DNA of 64,000 bases from Nitrosopumilaceae archaeon (GTDB taxonomy: Archaea > Thermoproteota > Nitrososphaeria > Nitrososphaerales > Nitrosopumilaceae). Below are positions 45,160 through 53,772 of the stretch, in pieces. Under the pieces are notes generated by a model. That model did not search any database. It was not told the origin of the DNA and was given only the letters and a program-made list of their open reading frames with translations. Numbering within the stretch: position 1 is the first letter of the stretch; each line of letters begins with the position of its first letter. A program made the translations under genes and the position numbers. The DNA is taken from positions 22,065 to 86,064 of the forward strand of contig JASHNR010000061.1 of NCBI GenBank assembly GCA_030041535.1, read 5' to 3'.

Positions 45160-46127
45160 ACAGGCTTTACTAGATCTGCAATATCAGCCCAGCATCTTGC
45201 AAGTTTTTCAAGTGTATATACCAAATCCAGAAATTGTATTGACATTTGTTTTTTTGGCTCAAGCGATGAACGTATGTCAGCAATTTTCTTTTGATAGTTC
45301 CTAAATGACCTGATAGCTTCTATTGCAAGCAGTCGGTTGTTTTCTATAAATGAGGTAATGGCTTTGTCGTGTATCTTTTCAATCTCTACTGCCAAGAGAT
45401 GAAGCTTCTTTGTCTCTATTTTAGGCCCACCCAGTTCCGGTATTGAATTTGCAAGCTCTACAATTGTATCACCTGCACTTTCCATCAGGTTTGCTGCAAT
45501 TCTATAATCCAGAATGTCAATGTTTCCTAGATTGAATGCAGTTGCAAGCTTCTTGTCTACCATTGCGCTGCGAATCAACCTGACAAGCAAAAAATATTGC
45601 CTGTCGATTTCGTCATCCCTGCTTGGAATTGTCTGCAGTACTGTCTTGTCATCTGATGTAAGCGAGTTTATTGTATCACGAAACAAGCCAAGCGCAATTG
45701 AGCTCATTCTCTTTAGGATCTTGTCAGGGCTAAGGGTTGTAGCATCCAAGAGAAATTGCACGTTAACATTTGTGGCATCTTCGTCAACAATTTCCATACC
45801 GACAAGTCTGCGCATAAGGCCACGAATTCTTTCTCTGTCCCCAACTGAGATTGCAGACTTGCCTTTTATCTTGATTATATCGTATCCCAAAAGATAGGCC
45901 CCTGTAATGTCTGCACTGATGTTTTCCTCCTTTGATACCGGATACTGTATAACGACTTCCTTTGGCACTCTGCTGCTTCCAGTCAGGGTAATTGATATGC
46001 TGTCGGCTCCTGTCTCAATTTCTATCTCGTCGCTTTTTTCAAGTTTGTTTGATTGCACCCACTCGATTGGCAGCGATACCAATATGCTACTGCCTATCTT
46101 TTGCAGGCGTCGAATGAATTTAGTCAA
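45150..46127 (-). CDS. AbrB-PhoU fusion, phosphate-uptake regulator-like
   Basis: A 325-aa protein with an N-terminal AbrB/SpoVT-type DNA-binding domain (about 4-50; RRLQKIGSSILVSLPIEWVQ) and a C-terminal PhoU-like helical bundle (about 115-320) with two repeats (MSSIALGLFRDTINSLT; AANLMESAGDTIVELANSIP). Archaeal proteins of this design are linked to phosphate control. No pst transport genes are nearby, so the target is uncertain. Start TTG. Divergent from the CoA operon. Confidence 0.85.
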   Translation of the reverse strand: MTKFIRRLQKIGSSILVSLPIEWVQSNKLEKSDEIEIETGADSISITLTGSSRVPKEVVIQYPVSKEENISADITGAYLLGYDIIKIKGKSAISVGDRERIRGLMRRLVGMEIVDEDATNVNVQFLLDATTLSPDKILKRMSSIALGLFRDTINSLTSDDKTVLQTIPSRDDEIDRQYFLLVRLIRSAMVDKKLATAFNLGNIDILDYRIAANLMESAGDTIVELANSIPELGGPKIETKKLHLLAVEIEKIHDKAITSFIENNRLLAIEAIRSFRNYQKKIADIRSSLEPKKQMSIQFLDLVYTLEKLARCWADIADLVKPVYT

Positions 46128-46157
46128 TTTATATCAGTATAAACAATATAATGATCA

Positions 46158-46172
46158 TTTTTATATTTTTAT
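46158..46172 (+). promoter_or_regulatory. TATA region of the CoA operon
   Basis: TTTTTATATTTTTAT is centred about 26 nt upstream of the ATG at 46190, supporting a leaderless start and ruling out the upstream in-frame ATG at 46151. Confidence 0.55.
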
Positions 46173-46189
46173 CAAAATTTAAACTAGTC

Positions 46190-47077
46190 ATGCAGGCAGC
46201 AGCCTTTGCACCGGGGCACATTACTGGCTTTTTCAAGGCAGAAGTAGAGCCGTTAAAGCCGGAACTGAAGGGATCCATCGGGGCAGGATTTTGCATAAAA
46301 GAGGGTGTCACAACAAAGGTAAAGGTTACAACATCTGGCAGGCGCGGTTTTAGAATTACTGTTACCGGTTACAAGTCTGACAATACGCAGGTGTCAGAAT
46401 TTGTTGCAAGAGAATTTTTAAAACTTGTCAAGGCAAATTATTTTTTTGAGATAGAGCACCACAGCGAGATTCCTGTTGGATACGGGCTTGGCTCTAGCGG
46501 TGCTGTTGCACTGAGCTTGGCGTTTGCACTAAACAAGGCACTTGGAATAAATCTTTCAAGGACACAGGTAGGCCAGATTGCTCACAACGCAGAGATTCAC
46601 TGCAAGACAGGGCTTGGGACAGTATTATCATCATATCACGGAGGCTTTGAGATAAGGACAAGGCATGGCGCGCCAGGAATTGGCAGCCTCAAAAAAATTC
46701 ATACGGATCATTCCGCAATTGTGATTTGTTTTTCTCCAATATCTACAAAGAAATTCATCGGAACGCATCTTTTAGAGATAAACGGCCTTGGCGGAAAGAT
46801 GGTTACGAGATTGCTCAAGTCAAGGGACCAGATGGAATTTCTTGACATGTCACTAGAGTTTGCCAAATATGTTGGCATTATCACTCCAAAGATGCAGCAG
46901 GTAATTGACGACCTGCAACAGCATGGATTCAAGTGCGGCATTGCAATGTTTGGAGAAACTGTATTTACGTTAATACCAAAGACAGAAGAGTTACAGGTTT
47001 TGCAGATTTTAGAAAAATACCATGATGGAATAATTATCAAGACAGAGATTGATAAAAGCGGAGCTAGAGCATCCTAG
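46190..47077 (+). CDS. Pantoate kinase
   Basis: A GHMP-family kinase that phosphorylates pantoate to 4-phosphopantoate in the archaeal CoA pathway. The 295-aa protein starts MQAAAFAPGHITGFF and has the GHMP ATP loop PVGYGLGSSGAVALSLA (about 100-116) and GLGTVLSSYHGGFEI. Start chosen by TATA spacing. Its stop overlaps the GTG of the phosphopantothenate synthetase gene by one base. The pairing of these two genes is characteristic of archaea. Confidence 0.9.
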   Translation: MQAAAFAPGHITGFFKAEVEPLKPELKGSIGAGFCIKEGVTTKVKVTTSGRRGFRITVTGYKSDNTQVSEFVAREFLKLVKANYFFEIEHHSEIPVGYGLGSSGAVALSLAFALNKALGINLSRTQVGQIAHNAEIHCKTGLGTVLSSYHGGFEIRTRHGAPGIGSLKKIHTDHSAIVICFSPISTKKFIGTHLLEINGLGGKMVTRLLKSRDQMEFLDMSLEFAKYVGIITPKMQQVIDDLQQHGFKCGIAMFGETVFTLIPKTEELQVLQILEKYHDGIIIKTEIDKSGARAS

Positions 47078-47823
47078 TGCAAATTCCAAGATCTCATCCA
47101 AGAGCTGCATCCCTGCATATCAGGGAGAGACTGGTTCGTGGGTACAGAGATGGCTTGGTTGTAGAAGAAGGCCTCTTGGCCCATGGCAGGGGCGAGATGT
47201 TTGATTATCTCATAGGCGAGAAGACATCAAAGACGTCTCATGAGGCCATAAAGGCTGCTGCACGTATGTTGCTTTTAGCAAAAAGGTCTGTCATATCAGT
47301 AAACGGCAACCTGGCTGCACTTTGTCCAAAGGAGATAGTATTGCTTGCAAGCGTAATTGGTGCAGAGATCGAAGTAAACCTGTTTTATGCAAGCAAAAAA
47401 AGAAAAAAGGTAATCGCTGGTATACTGAAAAAAAATGGCGCAAAGGAAATACTGGGACTTGATGCCAAGTTTTCACAAAAGATTCCGAACCTTGACAGCG
47501 CAAGAAGGGTTGTGGACGAGCGTGGCATATTCATTGCAGACGTTGTACTGGTACCGCTAGAGGATGGTGACAGGACTGTAGCACTGAAAAAATTTGGAAA
47601 AAAAGTGATAACATTTGATCTCAACCCAATGTCACGCACCGCACAGGCTGCCGATATCACCATAGTTGACAATGTAACAAGGGGAATGCAGCTCTTAATT
47701 GATTCCTGCAAAAAGATGAAAAAATCCCGTCTGGACAAAAAGTTCAAGTTTGACAATAAAAAGAACCTGAGCCAGTCCATCATTATAATAAAAAACAATC
47801 TTGGGAGAATGACACATGCCTAA
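47077..47823 (+). CDS. 4-phosphopantoate--beta-alanine ligase (phosphopantothenate synthetase)
   Basis: A 248-aa enzyme of the DUF137/PPS family joining phosphopantoate with beta-alanine. IPRSHPRAASLHIRERLVRG at the N-terminus, VNGNLAALCPKEIV and VIGAEIEVNLFY are typical. Together with pantoate kinase it replaces bacterial PanC and CoaA. Start GTG. It overlaps the panB gene by 8 bp. Confidence 0.93.
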   Translation: MQIPRSHPRAASLHIRERLVRGYRDGLVVEEGLLAHGRGEMFDYLIGEKTSKTSHEAIKAAARMLLLAKRSVISVNGNLAALCPKEIVLLASVIGAEIEVNLFYASKKRKKVIAGILKKNGAKEILGLDAKFSQKIPNLDSARRVVDERGIFIADVVLVPLEDGDRTVALKKFGKKVITFDLNPMSRTAQAADITIVDNVTRGMQLLIDSCKKMKKSRLDKKFKFDNKKNLSQSIIIIKNNLGRMTHA

Positions 47824-48649
47824 ATCTGTAAGAGACATAACCTCGATGAAAAACTCCAAAAAGATTACCGTTATCACTGCATATGATTACACCACTGCAC
47901 AGCTTTGCGATAGAGCCGGCGTTGAGATCTTGCTTGTAGGCGACAGCGGAGGAATGGTGATGTTAGGCTACGAGAACACCATACCTGTTACCATGGAGCA
48001 GATGTGCTTTTTTACAGAGGCAGTAAGCAGGGGCAGAAAAGACGCAATGGTTGTAGCCGACATGCCGTTCATGTCATACCAAGCAAGCAAATCACAGGCA
48101 ATTGAGAATGCTGGTAGATTGATCAAGTCAGGAGCTGATGCAGTAAAACTAGAGGGAGGAATCGAGATAAAAGAGACCGTCAGATCAATTGTGGATATAG
48201 GCATACCTGTAATGGGGCATATTGGATTCCAGCCGCAAACCACCACACTACAGGAGGGCTACAAGGTGCAGGCAAAGACAAAGGATGCCGCTCTTGCTCT
48301 AATCCAAAATGCCAGGGCGCTAGAAGAAGCTGGTGCCTTTAGCATTGTGCTTGAAATGGTAACAAAAGAGGTATCAAAGATAATAACAGAATCAATCAGT
48401 ATTCCTACAATAGGGATTGGCTCAGGACCCGATTGCGACGGGCAGGTGCTTGTAGTGCATGATGTCTTGGGCCTGTTCGAAAAGCTAAAGCCAAAATTTG
48501 CCAAGCGATATCTTGAGCTTGCAGGAGATATTGTAAAGGCAATTACATCTTACAAGAGCGATGTGGTATCTGGCAAGTTTCCATTACAGGAGCATTCGTT
48601 TTCAATTGACAAAACAGAACTTGAAAGGTTGAGAAAAGAGATTGCGTGA
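47816..48649 (+). CDS. panB: 3-methyl-2-oxobutanoate hydroxymethyltransferase (ketopantoate synthase)
   Basis: Transfers a hydroxymethyl group from methylene-tetrahydrofolate (or tetrahydromethanopterin analogue) to 2-oxoisovalerate. The 277-aa TIM barrel has VITAYDYTTAQLCDRAG, LLVGDSGGMVMLGYENT, VVADMPFMSYQ, and AVKLEGG, with GHIGFQPQ. It overlaps both neighbours by 8 bp, so it is translationally coupled. Its product is reduced to pantoate by PanE, whose gene is not in this window. Confidence 0.96.
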   Translation: MPKSVRDITSMKNSKKITVITAYDYTTAQLCDRAGVEILLVGDSGGMVMLGYENTIPVTMEQMCFFTEAVSRGRKDAMVVADMPFMSYQASKSQAIENAGRLIKSGADAVKLEGGIEIKETVRSIVDIGIPVMGHIGFQPQTTTLQEGYKVQAKTKDAALALIQNARALEEAGAFSIVLEMVTKEVSKIITESISIPTIGIGSGPDCDGQVLVVHDVLGLFEKLKPKFAKRYLELAGDIVKAITSYKSDVVSGKFPLQEHSFSIDKTELERLRKEIA

Positions 48650-49868
48650 ACATCCATCACTTGATATTGTAAGCTCTGACGGCACAGAGCTTGTCGGAAA
48701 AAAAATTGTCTTGTGTATTACAGGAAGCGTTGCTGCATACAAGGCAATCGAGCTTGCAAGACTTTTGATGCGACATGGCGCAGATGTTACCTGTGTTGCA
48801 AGCAAGGCAGCAACTGATCTGATAAAACCAAGCTACTTCAAGTGGGCAACTGGAAACGAGGTGATTACAAAACTTACAGGAGACTTGGAGCACATCAAGG
48901 TTGCAGATTATAAACAGTCTGACCTGATTGCTGTATATCCATGCACTGCAAATACGCTTGGCAAACTTGCAAACGGGATAGACGATACTCCCATTTCTAC
49001 AGTACTCAGTGTGGGTTTTGGTTCCAAGATTCCTATTGTAATTTCACTTGCCATGCACCAATCCATGTATGAGAATCCTGCAGTTGTAAAAAATATTGAA
49101 TTTTTAAAAAATAAGATATGGTTTATTGCCCCGCAGTTTGTCGAGGGAAAGGCAAAGGCTGCAGAACCCGAGCAAGTTTTGGATTTTGTATTGAAAAAAT
49201 ATGGCGCATCTTCTATTCTGCAAGGAAAAAAAGTGCTGATTGCTGCTGGACCTACCCTAGAATACATTGATCCTGTACGTGTCATAACCAACCAGAGTAC
49301 AGGTAGGACTGGAGTTTTGCTTGCAAGGGAGCTTGTATCATCAGGTGCCAAAGTTACTTTTGTCTATGGCTCCGGTACAGAACCTGCTCCAAAGGGGGCA
49401 AAGGTGGTAAGGATAAAGACTAGTAGAGACATGCTGGATGCAGTGAGACATGAGATGAGGCAGAGACTTGACATTGTCATACTGGCTGCTGCAATATCTG
49501 ACTATACCGTGGAAAGTCCAAGCAAAGCAAAGATCAAGAGCAGCTCTGACAAGATGATTGTGAAACTAAAAAAAGTGTCAAAAATAATTAATGAGGTAAA
49601 AAAAATTCAAAAAGACGTCTTTCTTGTAGGATTCAAGGCAGAGACTGACGTATCACAAGAAAAGTTGATTGCTTTATCTCGCAAAAAGCTGCACGAATCA
49701 CATGCTGATATGATCGTTGCAAACGATATAGGAAAAAAGTATAGAAAAAATCCAGGGCAAAACAATGTGATAATAGTTGATTCCGATAGGGAATCAGTAT
49801 CAGGATGGAAGGACAAGGAAAAGATTGCAAAATTTGTTTGTAGGGAGATAGAGAAGAGAATTGTTTAG
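48642..49868 (+). CDS. coaBC: Bifunctional phosphopantothenoylcysteine decarboxylase / phosphopantothenate--cysteine ligase
   Basis: A 408-aa fusion. The N-terminal CoaC half (about 20-190) is an FMN-dependent decarboxylase with VLCITGSVAAYKAIELARLL, AVYPCTANTLGKLANGIDDT and AMHQSMYENP. The C-terminal CoaB half (about 200-405) has GPTLEYIDPVRVITNQSTGR and FLVGFKAETDV. Start TTG, overlapping panB by 8 bp. Last gene of the CoA operon; coaD and the dephospho-CoA kinase gene are elsewhere. Confidence 0.95.
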   Translation: MREHPSLDIVSSDGTELVGKKIVLCITGSVAAYKAIELARLLMRHGADVTCVASKAATDLIKPSYFKWATGNEVITKLTGDLEHIKVADYKQSDLIAVYPCTANTLGKLANGIDDTPISTVLSVGFGSKIPIVISLAMHQSMYENPAVVKNIEFLKNKIWFIAPQFVEGKAKAAEPEQVLDFVLKKYGASSILQGKKVLIAAGPTLEYIDPVRVITNQSTGRTGVLLARELVSSGAKVTFVYGSGTEPAPKGAKVVRIKTSRDMLDAVRHEMRQRLDIVILAAAISDYTVESPSKAKIKSSSDKMIVKLKKVSKIINEVKKIQKDVFLVGFKAETDVSQEKLIALSRKKLHESHADMIVANDIGKKYRKNPGQNNVIIVDSDRESVSGWKDKEKIAKFVCREIEKRIV

Positions 49869-49981
49869 ATATTATTTATCTTAGATTTTTTTGACAGATG
49901 AATTCTAGGTTCATTAAAGTTATGGTACAAACGTAAGAAAGAGGAAATTAGACTTATTACATGTAGGTTTGTAAATATTTC

Positions 49982-50791
49982 ATGCCTTCCCAAAAACCCA
50001 ATGAAGCCAAAAAACCAAAGACAAAAATAAATCGCAAGAGCATACTAGTAGTTTCTATAATTATAGCCGCGTCCATAATCGGGGTTTTTGCTTATTTTTC
50101 TCAAAATAACAGTAACAGCAACACGACAAGCATGATAGGGCAACCTGTCTCTTCAGATATCTACAATTCATTATCAAGTGTGAGTGATTCCACGCTGTCG
50201 TCTATTGGTCAGGGAGGCGCTACTTCTCCTATCCAGATTTCAGGCCCCGCACTTTCATCTGACAACAAGCCGCTCATTGTTTATCTTGGGGCAGAGTACT
50301 GTCCCTATTGTGCTGCAGAAAGATGGAGTATGATAGTAGCACTTTCAAAATTTGGCAACTTTACCAATCTAAGTTACATGGAGTCATCTCCTACAGACCA
50401 ATATGCCAATACTCCGACATTTTCTTTCTATGGGTCAACTTACACAAGTCCCTACATCTCTTTCCAGCCCGTGGAAATTCAAGACAGGTTTAGTACTCCA
50501 CTGCAAACTCCAACGCCTGATCAGGATGCTTTGGCAAAGACGTACAACCCTCAAGGTGGCATACCTTTTGTAGATATAGCCAACCAGTACATGGTATCAG
50601 GCTCCCAATACCAACCAAGTCTTCTTTCTGGGATGAGTTGGGAGCAGATAAGCTCGCAGCTTAACAACCCCAATAGTAATGTGGCCCAAGGCGTAGATGG
50701 GACAGCAAACACCCTGATTAGCGAAATTTGCAAGGCTACAAATGATATGCCAAGCAATGTTTGCTCCCAAAGCTTTGCAAACTTGAAATAA
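49982..50791 (+). CDS. DUF929 thioredoxin-like membrane protein
   Basis: A 269-aa protein with an N-terminal membrane anchor (about 22-41) and an extracellular thioredoxin-like domain carrying a C-x-x-C in [20 protein letters not shown]. The downstream gene (5 bp away) encodes VKOR. Known archaeal and bacterial pairs of this kind make disulfides: the Trx-like protein oxidises substrates and VKOR reoxidises it using quinone. DUF929 assignment is from the [10 protein letters not shown] pattern. Confidence 0.85.
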   Translation: MPSQKPNEAKKPKTKINRKSILVVSIIIAASIIGVFAYFSQNNSNSNTTSMIGQPVSSDIYNSLSSVSDSTLSSIGQGGATSPIQISGPALSSDNKPLIVYLGAEYCPYCAAERWSMIVALSKFGNFTNLSYMESSPTDQYANTPTFSFYGSTYTSPYISFQPVEIQDRFSTPLQTPTPDQDALAKTYNPQGGIPFVDIANQYMVSGSQYQPSLLSGMSWEQISSQLNNPNSNVAQGVDGTANTLISEICKATNDMPSNVCSQSFANLK

Positions 50792-50795
50792 AATC

Positions 50796-51290
50796 ATGAG
50801 GTTTCCCAAAATTTTCTTGGCACTTGTAATAATTGGCATATCGTTATCATCGTATCTCATTTATTTTCATTATGAAGCCAGAGCCGGGCTGCCAAGCTGG
50901 TGCAACCTAAACGACAAGATAAACTGTACCAATACGATTCTTAGCTCATACTCTGAGATAGGAAAGATACCTCTTGGCGCGTTCGGTGTAGTCTGGTTTT
51001 CCGTATCAGGATTGCTGTACCATAACAAACTGAGGTTTTCTAAAAATGCCAGTACCAATGCGCCGTTTTATCTTTTTGTCTGGGCAGGGATTGGAGTTGC
51101 CTCAGTAGTATATCTTGTTTACGTCGAGATCTTCTTGGTGGGTTCTGTCTGCCTGCTTTGTACGGCAACACATGCTACAGGTATTGCGGTATTTGTCCTG
51201 TCTTATTTGTCTGTCAGGGGTAACCTGTCAGGGCACGTGAAAAACATATTTTACGAACAAACTAGCCCAAAATACGACCGTGATGGATAA
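50796..51290 (+). CDS. Vitamin K epoxide reductase (VKOR) family protein
   Basis: A 164-aa four-helix membrane protein. It has the loop cysteines CNLNDKINC (about 37-45) and the active-site C-L-L-C in VGSVCLLCTATHATG. It transfers electrons from the neighbouring thioredoxin-like protein to quinone, so it plays the DsbB role. The Ser and Gly near the first helix fit the family. It probably shares an operon with the DUF929 gene. Confidence 0.92.
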   Translation: MRFPKIFLALVIIGISLSSYLIYFHYEARAGLPSWCNLNDKINCTNTILSSYSEIGKIPLGAFGVVWFSVSGLLYHNKLRFSKNASTNAPFYLFVWAGIGVASVVYLVYVEIFLVGSVCLLCTATHATGIAVFVLSYLSVRGNLSGHVKNIFYEQTSPKYDRDG

Positions 51291-51396
51291 TATTTGCATC
51301 AGGTTTTATTTTAGATTTAGTTTGTTAGTCAGAGCTGTTTTGATTTGTAACAGTCTTGACATATCTCAACTGTCTTGCCATATTTTTTGGAATAAT

Positions 51397-51474
51397 ATGA
51401 GCCAAGTTCCCTGTGCAAATTGCAAAAGGGACATAGACCAAAATTCATGGTATTATGATATCAAGACTGGCTAA
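51397..51474 (+). CDS. Possible 25-aa Cys-containing microprotein
   Basis: ATG to TAA encoding MSQVPCANCKRDIDQNSWYY plus five residues, with one CxxC pair. It may be the truncated start of a small zinc-binding protein. No promoter or ribosome-binding site stands out, so support is weak. Confidence 0.25.
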   Translation: MSQVPCANCKRDIDQNSWYYDIKTG

Positions 51475-51522
51475 AAAATTATGCTCCTGGTTTGGAGAAT
51501 TTGCTTGATTGAAACGATTCAA

Positions 51523-51786
51523 TCAGTCTTTGCCGTAGGCTGACTTGTGGTCACAGACCCGCAACAATACTATCGTATTGTCTTCATATTGTATGGTATA
51601 GATTATTCTGTCTCCTCTTCCAAGCTCGTAGGCAAAAACGCGCATATCTTTTTTGAAATCTCCTTTTGTTGACGGATTTTCAGAGTATGCTAGATCCAGA
51701 ATTGCAGAGTTAACCCTTTTCTGACGCTCTCTTCCAAGAAGTTTGTATTGTCTGTTAAACTGAGGTCTTTGGTCTATTTGCCACAT
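51523..51786 (-). CDS. RelE/ParE-type toxin
   Basis: An 87-aa protein of the RelE/YafQ superfamily, mRNA interferase or gyrase poison. It has PQFNRQYKLLGRERQKRVNS, RVFAYELGRGDRIIYTIQYE and a C-terminal VLLRVCDHKSAYGKD. Basic and of normal length. It overlaps the upstream small antitoxin-like gene by 32 bp, as type II toxin-antitoxin pairs often do. Confidence 0.8.
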   Translation of the reverse strand: MWQIDQRPQFNRQYKLLGRERQKRVNSAILDLAYSENPSTKGDFKKDMRVFAYELGRGDRIIYTIQYEDNTIVLLRVCDHKSAYGKD

Positions 51787-51898
51787 CTGTATGCAGATCC
51801 TCTATTAATTCCTCGGGGGTCTTGTAGATTTTTCCTTTACTTTTTAGTGCTTTTTTGATGTCTGCAACCTCTTCTTCAGAGAGTGGCGGAGAATACAT
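51755..51898 (-). CDS. Putative antitoxin of the RelE-type pair
   Basis: A 47-aa acidic/basic helical protein (MYSPPLSEEEVADIKKALKS...), starting ATG, or 52 aa from a TTG at 51913. It lies directly upstream of and overlaps the toxin gene. Its small size and the repeated helix with TPEELIEDLH fit the C-terminal toxin-wrapping part of antitoxins. No DNA-binding domain is visible, so autoregulation may be absent. Confidence 0.6.
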   Translation of the reverse strand: MYSPPLSEEEVADIKKALKSKGKIYKTPEELIEDLHTDVANRPKTSV

Positions 51899-52032
51899 CT
51901 TGGTTTTTGACAATATTCTTTTTTTCTTGATGGTTTCTAATCAAGATTGCGATCTCTACTGTCAGATTATTGATAGAGGTAACAAGCTGCCCATAACATC
52001 TTGATCCTAATATTTATCTCAGGAAAGCTTGT

Positions 52033-52272
52033 TTACGTCGGGTTTTTTATTATCAATACAATACCTGCCAGAATTAGAATCGCAATTGCAAAATACTGGA
52101 TGTACTCGTATGGGTTGACATACACGTCTCCTGAATTGTTTGCAAGAAATATGGCATAATCAAATAATGTAAGTATTGCAAGCGATATTCCTGATATCAA
52201 AAGTGTCTTGCCCAGCGTGCGGTAAATTGACATTGCTTGATTTTGTGGCAAACGGGGCTCTATATACATCAC
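52033..52272 (-). CDS. Small two-helix membrane protein
   Basis: A 79-aa protein with two hydrophobic helices (LLISGISLAILTLFDYAIFL; YFAIAILILAGIVLIIK) joined by an N/G/D-rich loop. Start may be the first or second Met. No homology was recognised. It is isolated and divergent from the 87-aa plus-strand gene. Confidence 0.55.
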   Translation of the reverse strand: MMYIEPRLPQNQAMSIYRTLGKTLLISGISLAILTLFDYAIFLANNSGDVYVNPYEYIQYFAIAILILAGIVLIIKNPT

Positions 52273-52317
52273 ATCTGGGATTTTCAGCCATGCATATTTT
52301 TATTTTAGAATCATATC

Positions 52318-52581
52318 TTGGATTCTGTGTTTAGAGATTTTCCTGAGCTTAAACCGCCAAAAGGCAAATTTCGCATAATAGGAATAGACAAGTTTGAGAT
52401 TCCAGGCAAGGGACATTGGGTAGTAGAAGATCATGACAACTGCGACATGGCAATAAGAAAAGCAAGAGAGATGACTAGAAATGCCTCAAAAGATGCGGAT
52501 CATCCAAGCACTGCAACTATATTTTGTGTCTATGACGAAAATGGGACGTATCTTGGCGGCGATATTGATGATACAGTGTGA
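52318..52581 (+). CDS. Conserved hypothetical (87 aa)
   Basis: A small soluble protein with alternating beta and alpha regions (FRIIGIDKFEIPGKGHWVVE, DMAIRKAREMTRNASKDADH, TIFCVYDENGTYLGGDIDD). Reads as a compact domain, but I do not recognise a family. Start TTG. Confidence 0.55.
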   Translation: MDSVFRDFPELKPPKGKFRIIGIDKFEIPGKGHWVVEDHDNCDMAIRKAREMTRNASKDADHPSTATIFCVYDENGTYLGGDIDDTV

Positions 52582-52638
52582 TACGGTATGTCTTACGATA
52601 TACATTGTATTTTAAAAAAATCATGACAGCTTTTGATT

Positions 52639-53058
52639 TTATTTTATGAGCATTACTGCAACCTTTGATGCGTGCATCACATAGTTTGAAACGCTTCCAA
52701 GAAAGATCTTTTTAAAAGTGCTTATGCCTCTTGCACCTATTACGATTACATCTATGTTATGATCATCGGAATATTCCACTATAGAGTGTCCTGGGTCTCC
52801 TGTAAGTATTCGGCTGTTAAACGGCACATCATTTTTGACTGCAAGGTTTTTTGCAGAAAGGAAGAATTCTGGCGGGACTTCTTCTTCTAGTTCTTTTTGC
52901 TTGAGTTCTTTTTTGTGTGACATGTGAATGACATGAATAACGGTAAGTGACGCTTCGTGTTCCTTTGCAAGATGAACTCCAGTCTCTAGTGCTTTGAGGG
53001 AATTTTTAGAGCCATCAAGGGGCACAAGAATCTTTTTGATTTTCTGCCTTTCTATCAT
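52639..53058 (-). CDS. Universal stress protein (UspA family)
   Basis: A 139-aa alpha/beta protein with KKILVPLDGSKNSLKALETG at the N-terminus and the nucleotide motif G-x2-G-x9-G-(S/T) in GARGISTFKKIFLGSVSNYV, so it probably binds ATP. Family members respond to stress by unclear means. It is a single gene; the 196 bp upstream shows nothing else of note. Confidence 0.92.
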   Translation of the reverse strand: MIERQKIKKILVPLDGSKNSLKALETGVHLAKEHEASLTVIHVIHMSHKKELKQKELEEEVPPEFFLSAKNLAVKNDVPFNSRILTGDPGHSIVEYSDDHNIDVIVIGARGISTFKKIFLGSVSNYVMHASKVAVMLIK

Positions 53059-53254
53059 GGCATGGTTAACGTGATAGCTCTATTACTGGTTTGTGCTGGT
53101 TTTCAAGTAGGTTCAGGACAAGCCCTGTAATGTCTGATTTACTGTTATTCAAGCCCTACTTTGTTGATTACAATCTTTCCATTTGGTAAAGTTCAGAGAT
53201 GCCGCAGGTTCTGTTATCAATTCTTCTAATATCACTATTCTTTATCCAATGCAG

Positions 53255-53770
53255 TTAAACTTTTGATAGGCTTAACCTAGTTTTGAATGTCGTTGCAATT
53301 ATGGCAATTATTGATACCGCAAGTATCAATGGCACAATAGAGTCAAATTCTGGTGCTGCACTTGTTCCAACAATTGTAATATCTGAAGTTCCATGAGGAA
53401 AAGAAATTGTAAGGGTTCTGGCTGTTGCTGTCTTTGATTCTTGAAAGTTAACATCCTGACCGTCTATTAGCACAAAGAATTGGCTATCCTGTCCGTTTAT
53501 CGTAGCATCAATCAGCGTCCTTGGCAATGTTATTGTCAGAGCTCCATCACCATTTGTAGTCACAGAGATATCAATTGCATTGTCAGATGGCGAAATAACT
53601 GCGCTATTTACAGTACCGTTGATTATTCCATACTTTACGTTGCCGATTAGCTGGCCGCTCGAATCAGTTACATTTATGGCATCAGTTGGAGTCTGCGCGT
53701 AAACTAGATTAAAAGCAGGAAAAAGCAGGAAAAATCCAAATGACAAAGATTGGAAATATTTAGAGGACAT
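53255..53770 (-). CDS. Secreted protein with C-terminal membrane anchor
   Basis: A 171-aa protein with an N-terminal signal (about 6-25, ending VYA), a beta-rich domain (AINVTDSSGQLIGNVKYGII; DISVTTNGDGALTITLPRTL) and a C-terminal membrane helix (IVPLILAVSIIAIIATTF) followed by basic residues. Such small signal/beta/anchor proteins are common at the surface of these archaea. It lies 2 bp downstream of the large IPT/Ig-like protein, so it is probably co-expressed. Confidence 0.7.
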   Translation of the reverse strand: MSSKYFQSLSFGFFLLFPAFNLVYAQTPTDAINVTDSSGQLIGNVKYGIINGTVNSAVISPSDNAIDISVTTNGDGALTITLPRTLIDATINGQDSQFFVLIDGQDVNFQESKTATARTLTISFPHGTSDITIVGTSAAPEFDSIVPLILAVSIIAIIATTFKTRLSLSKV

Positions 53771-53772
53771 AT

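Noticed and set aside
46151..47077. Pantoate kinase starting at 46151
   Set aside because: That ATG lies upstream of the TATA element; the family N-terminus begins at 46190.
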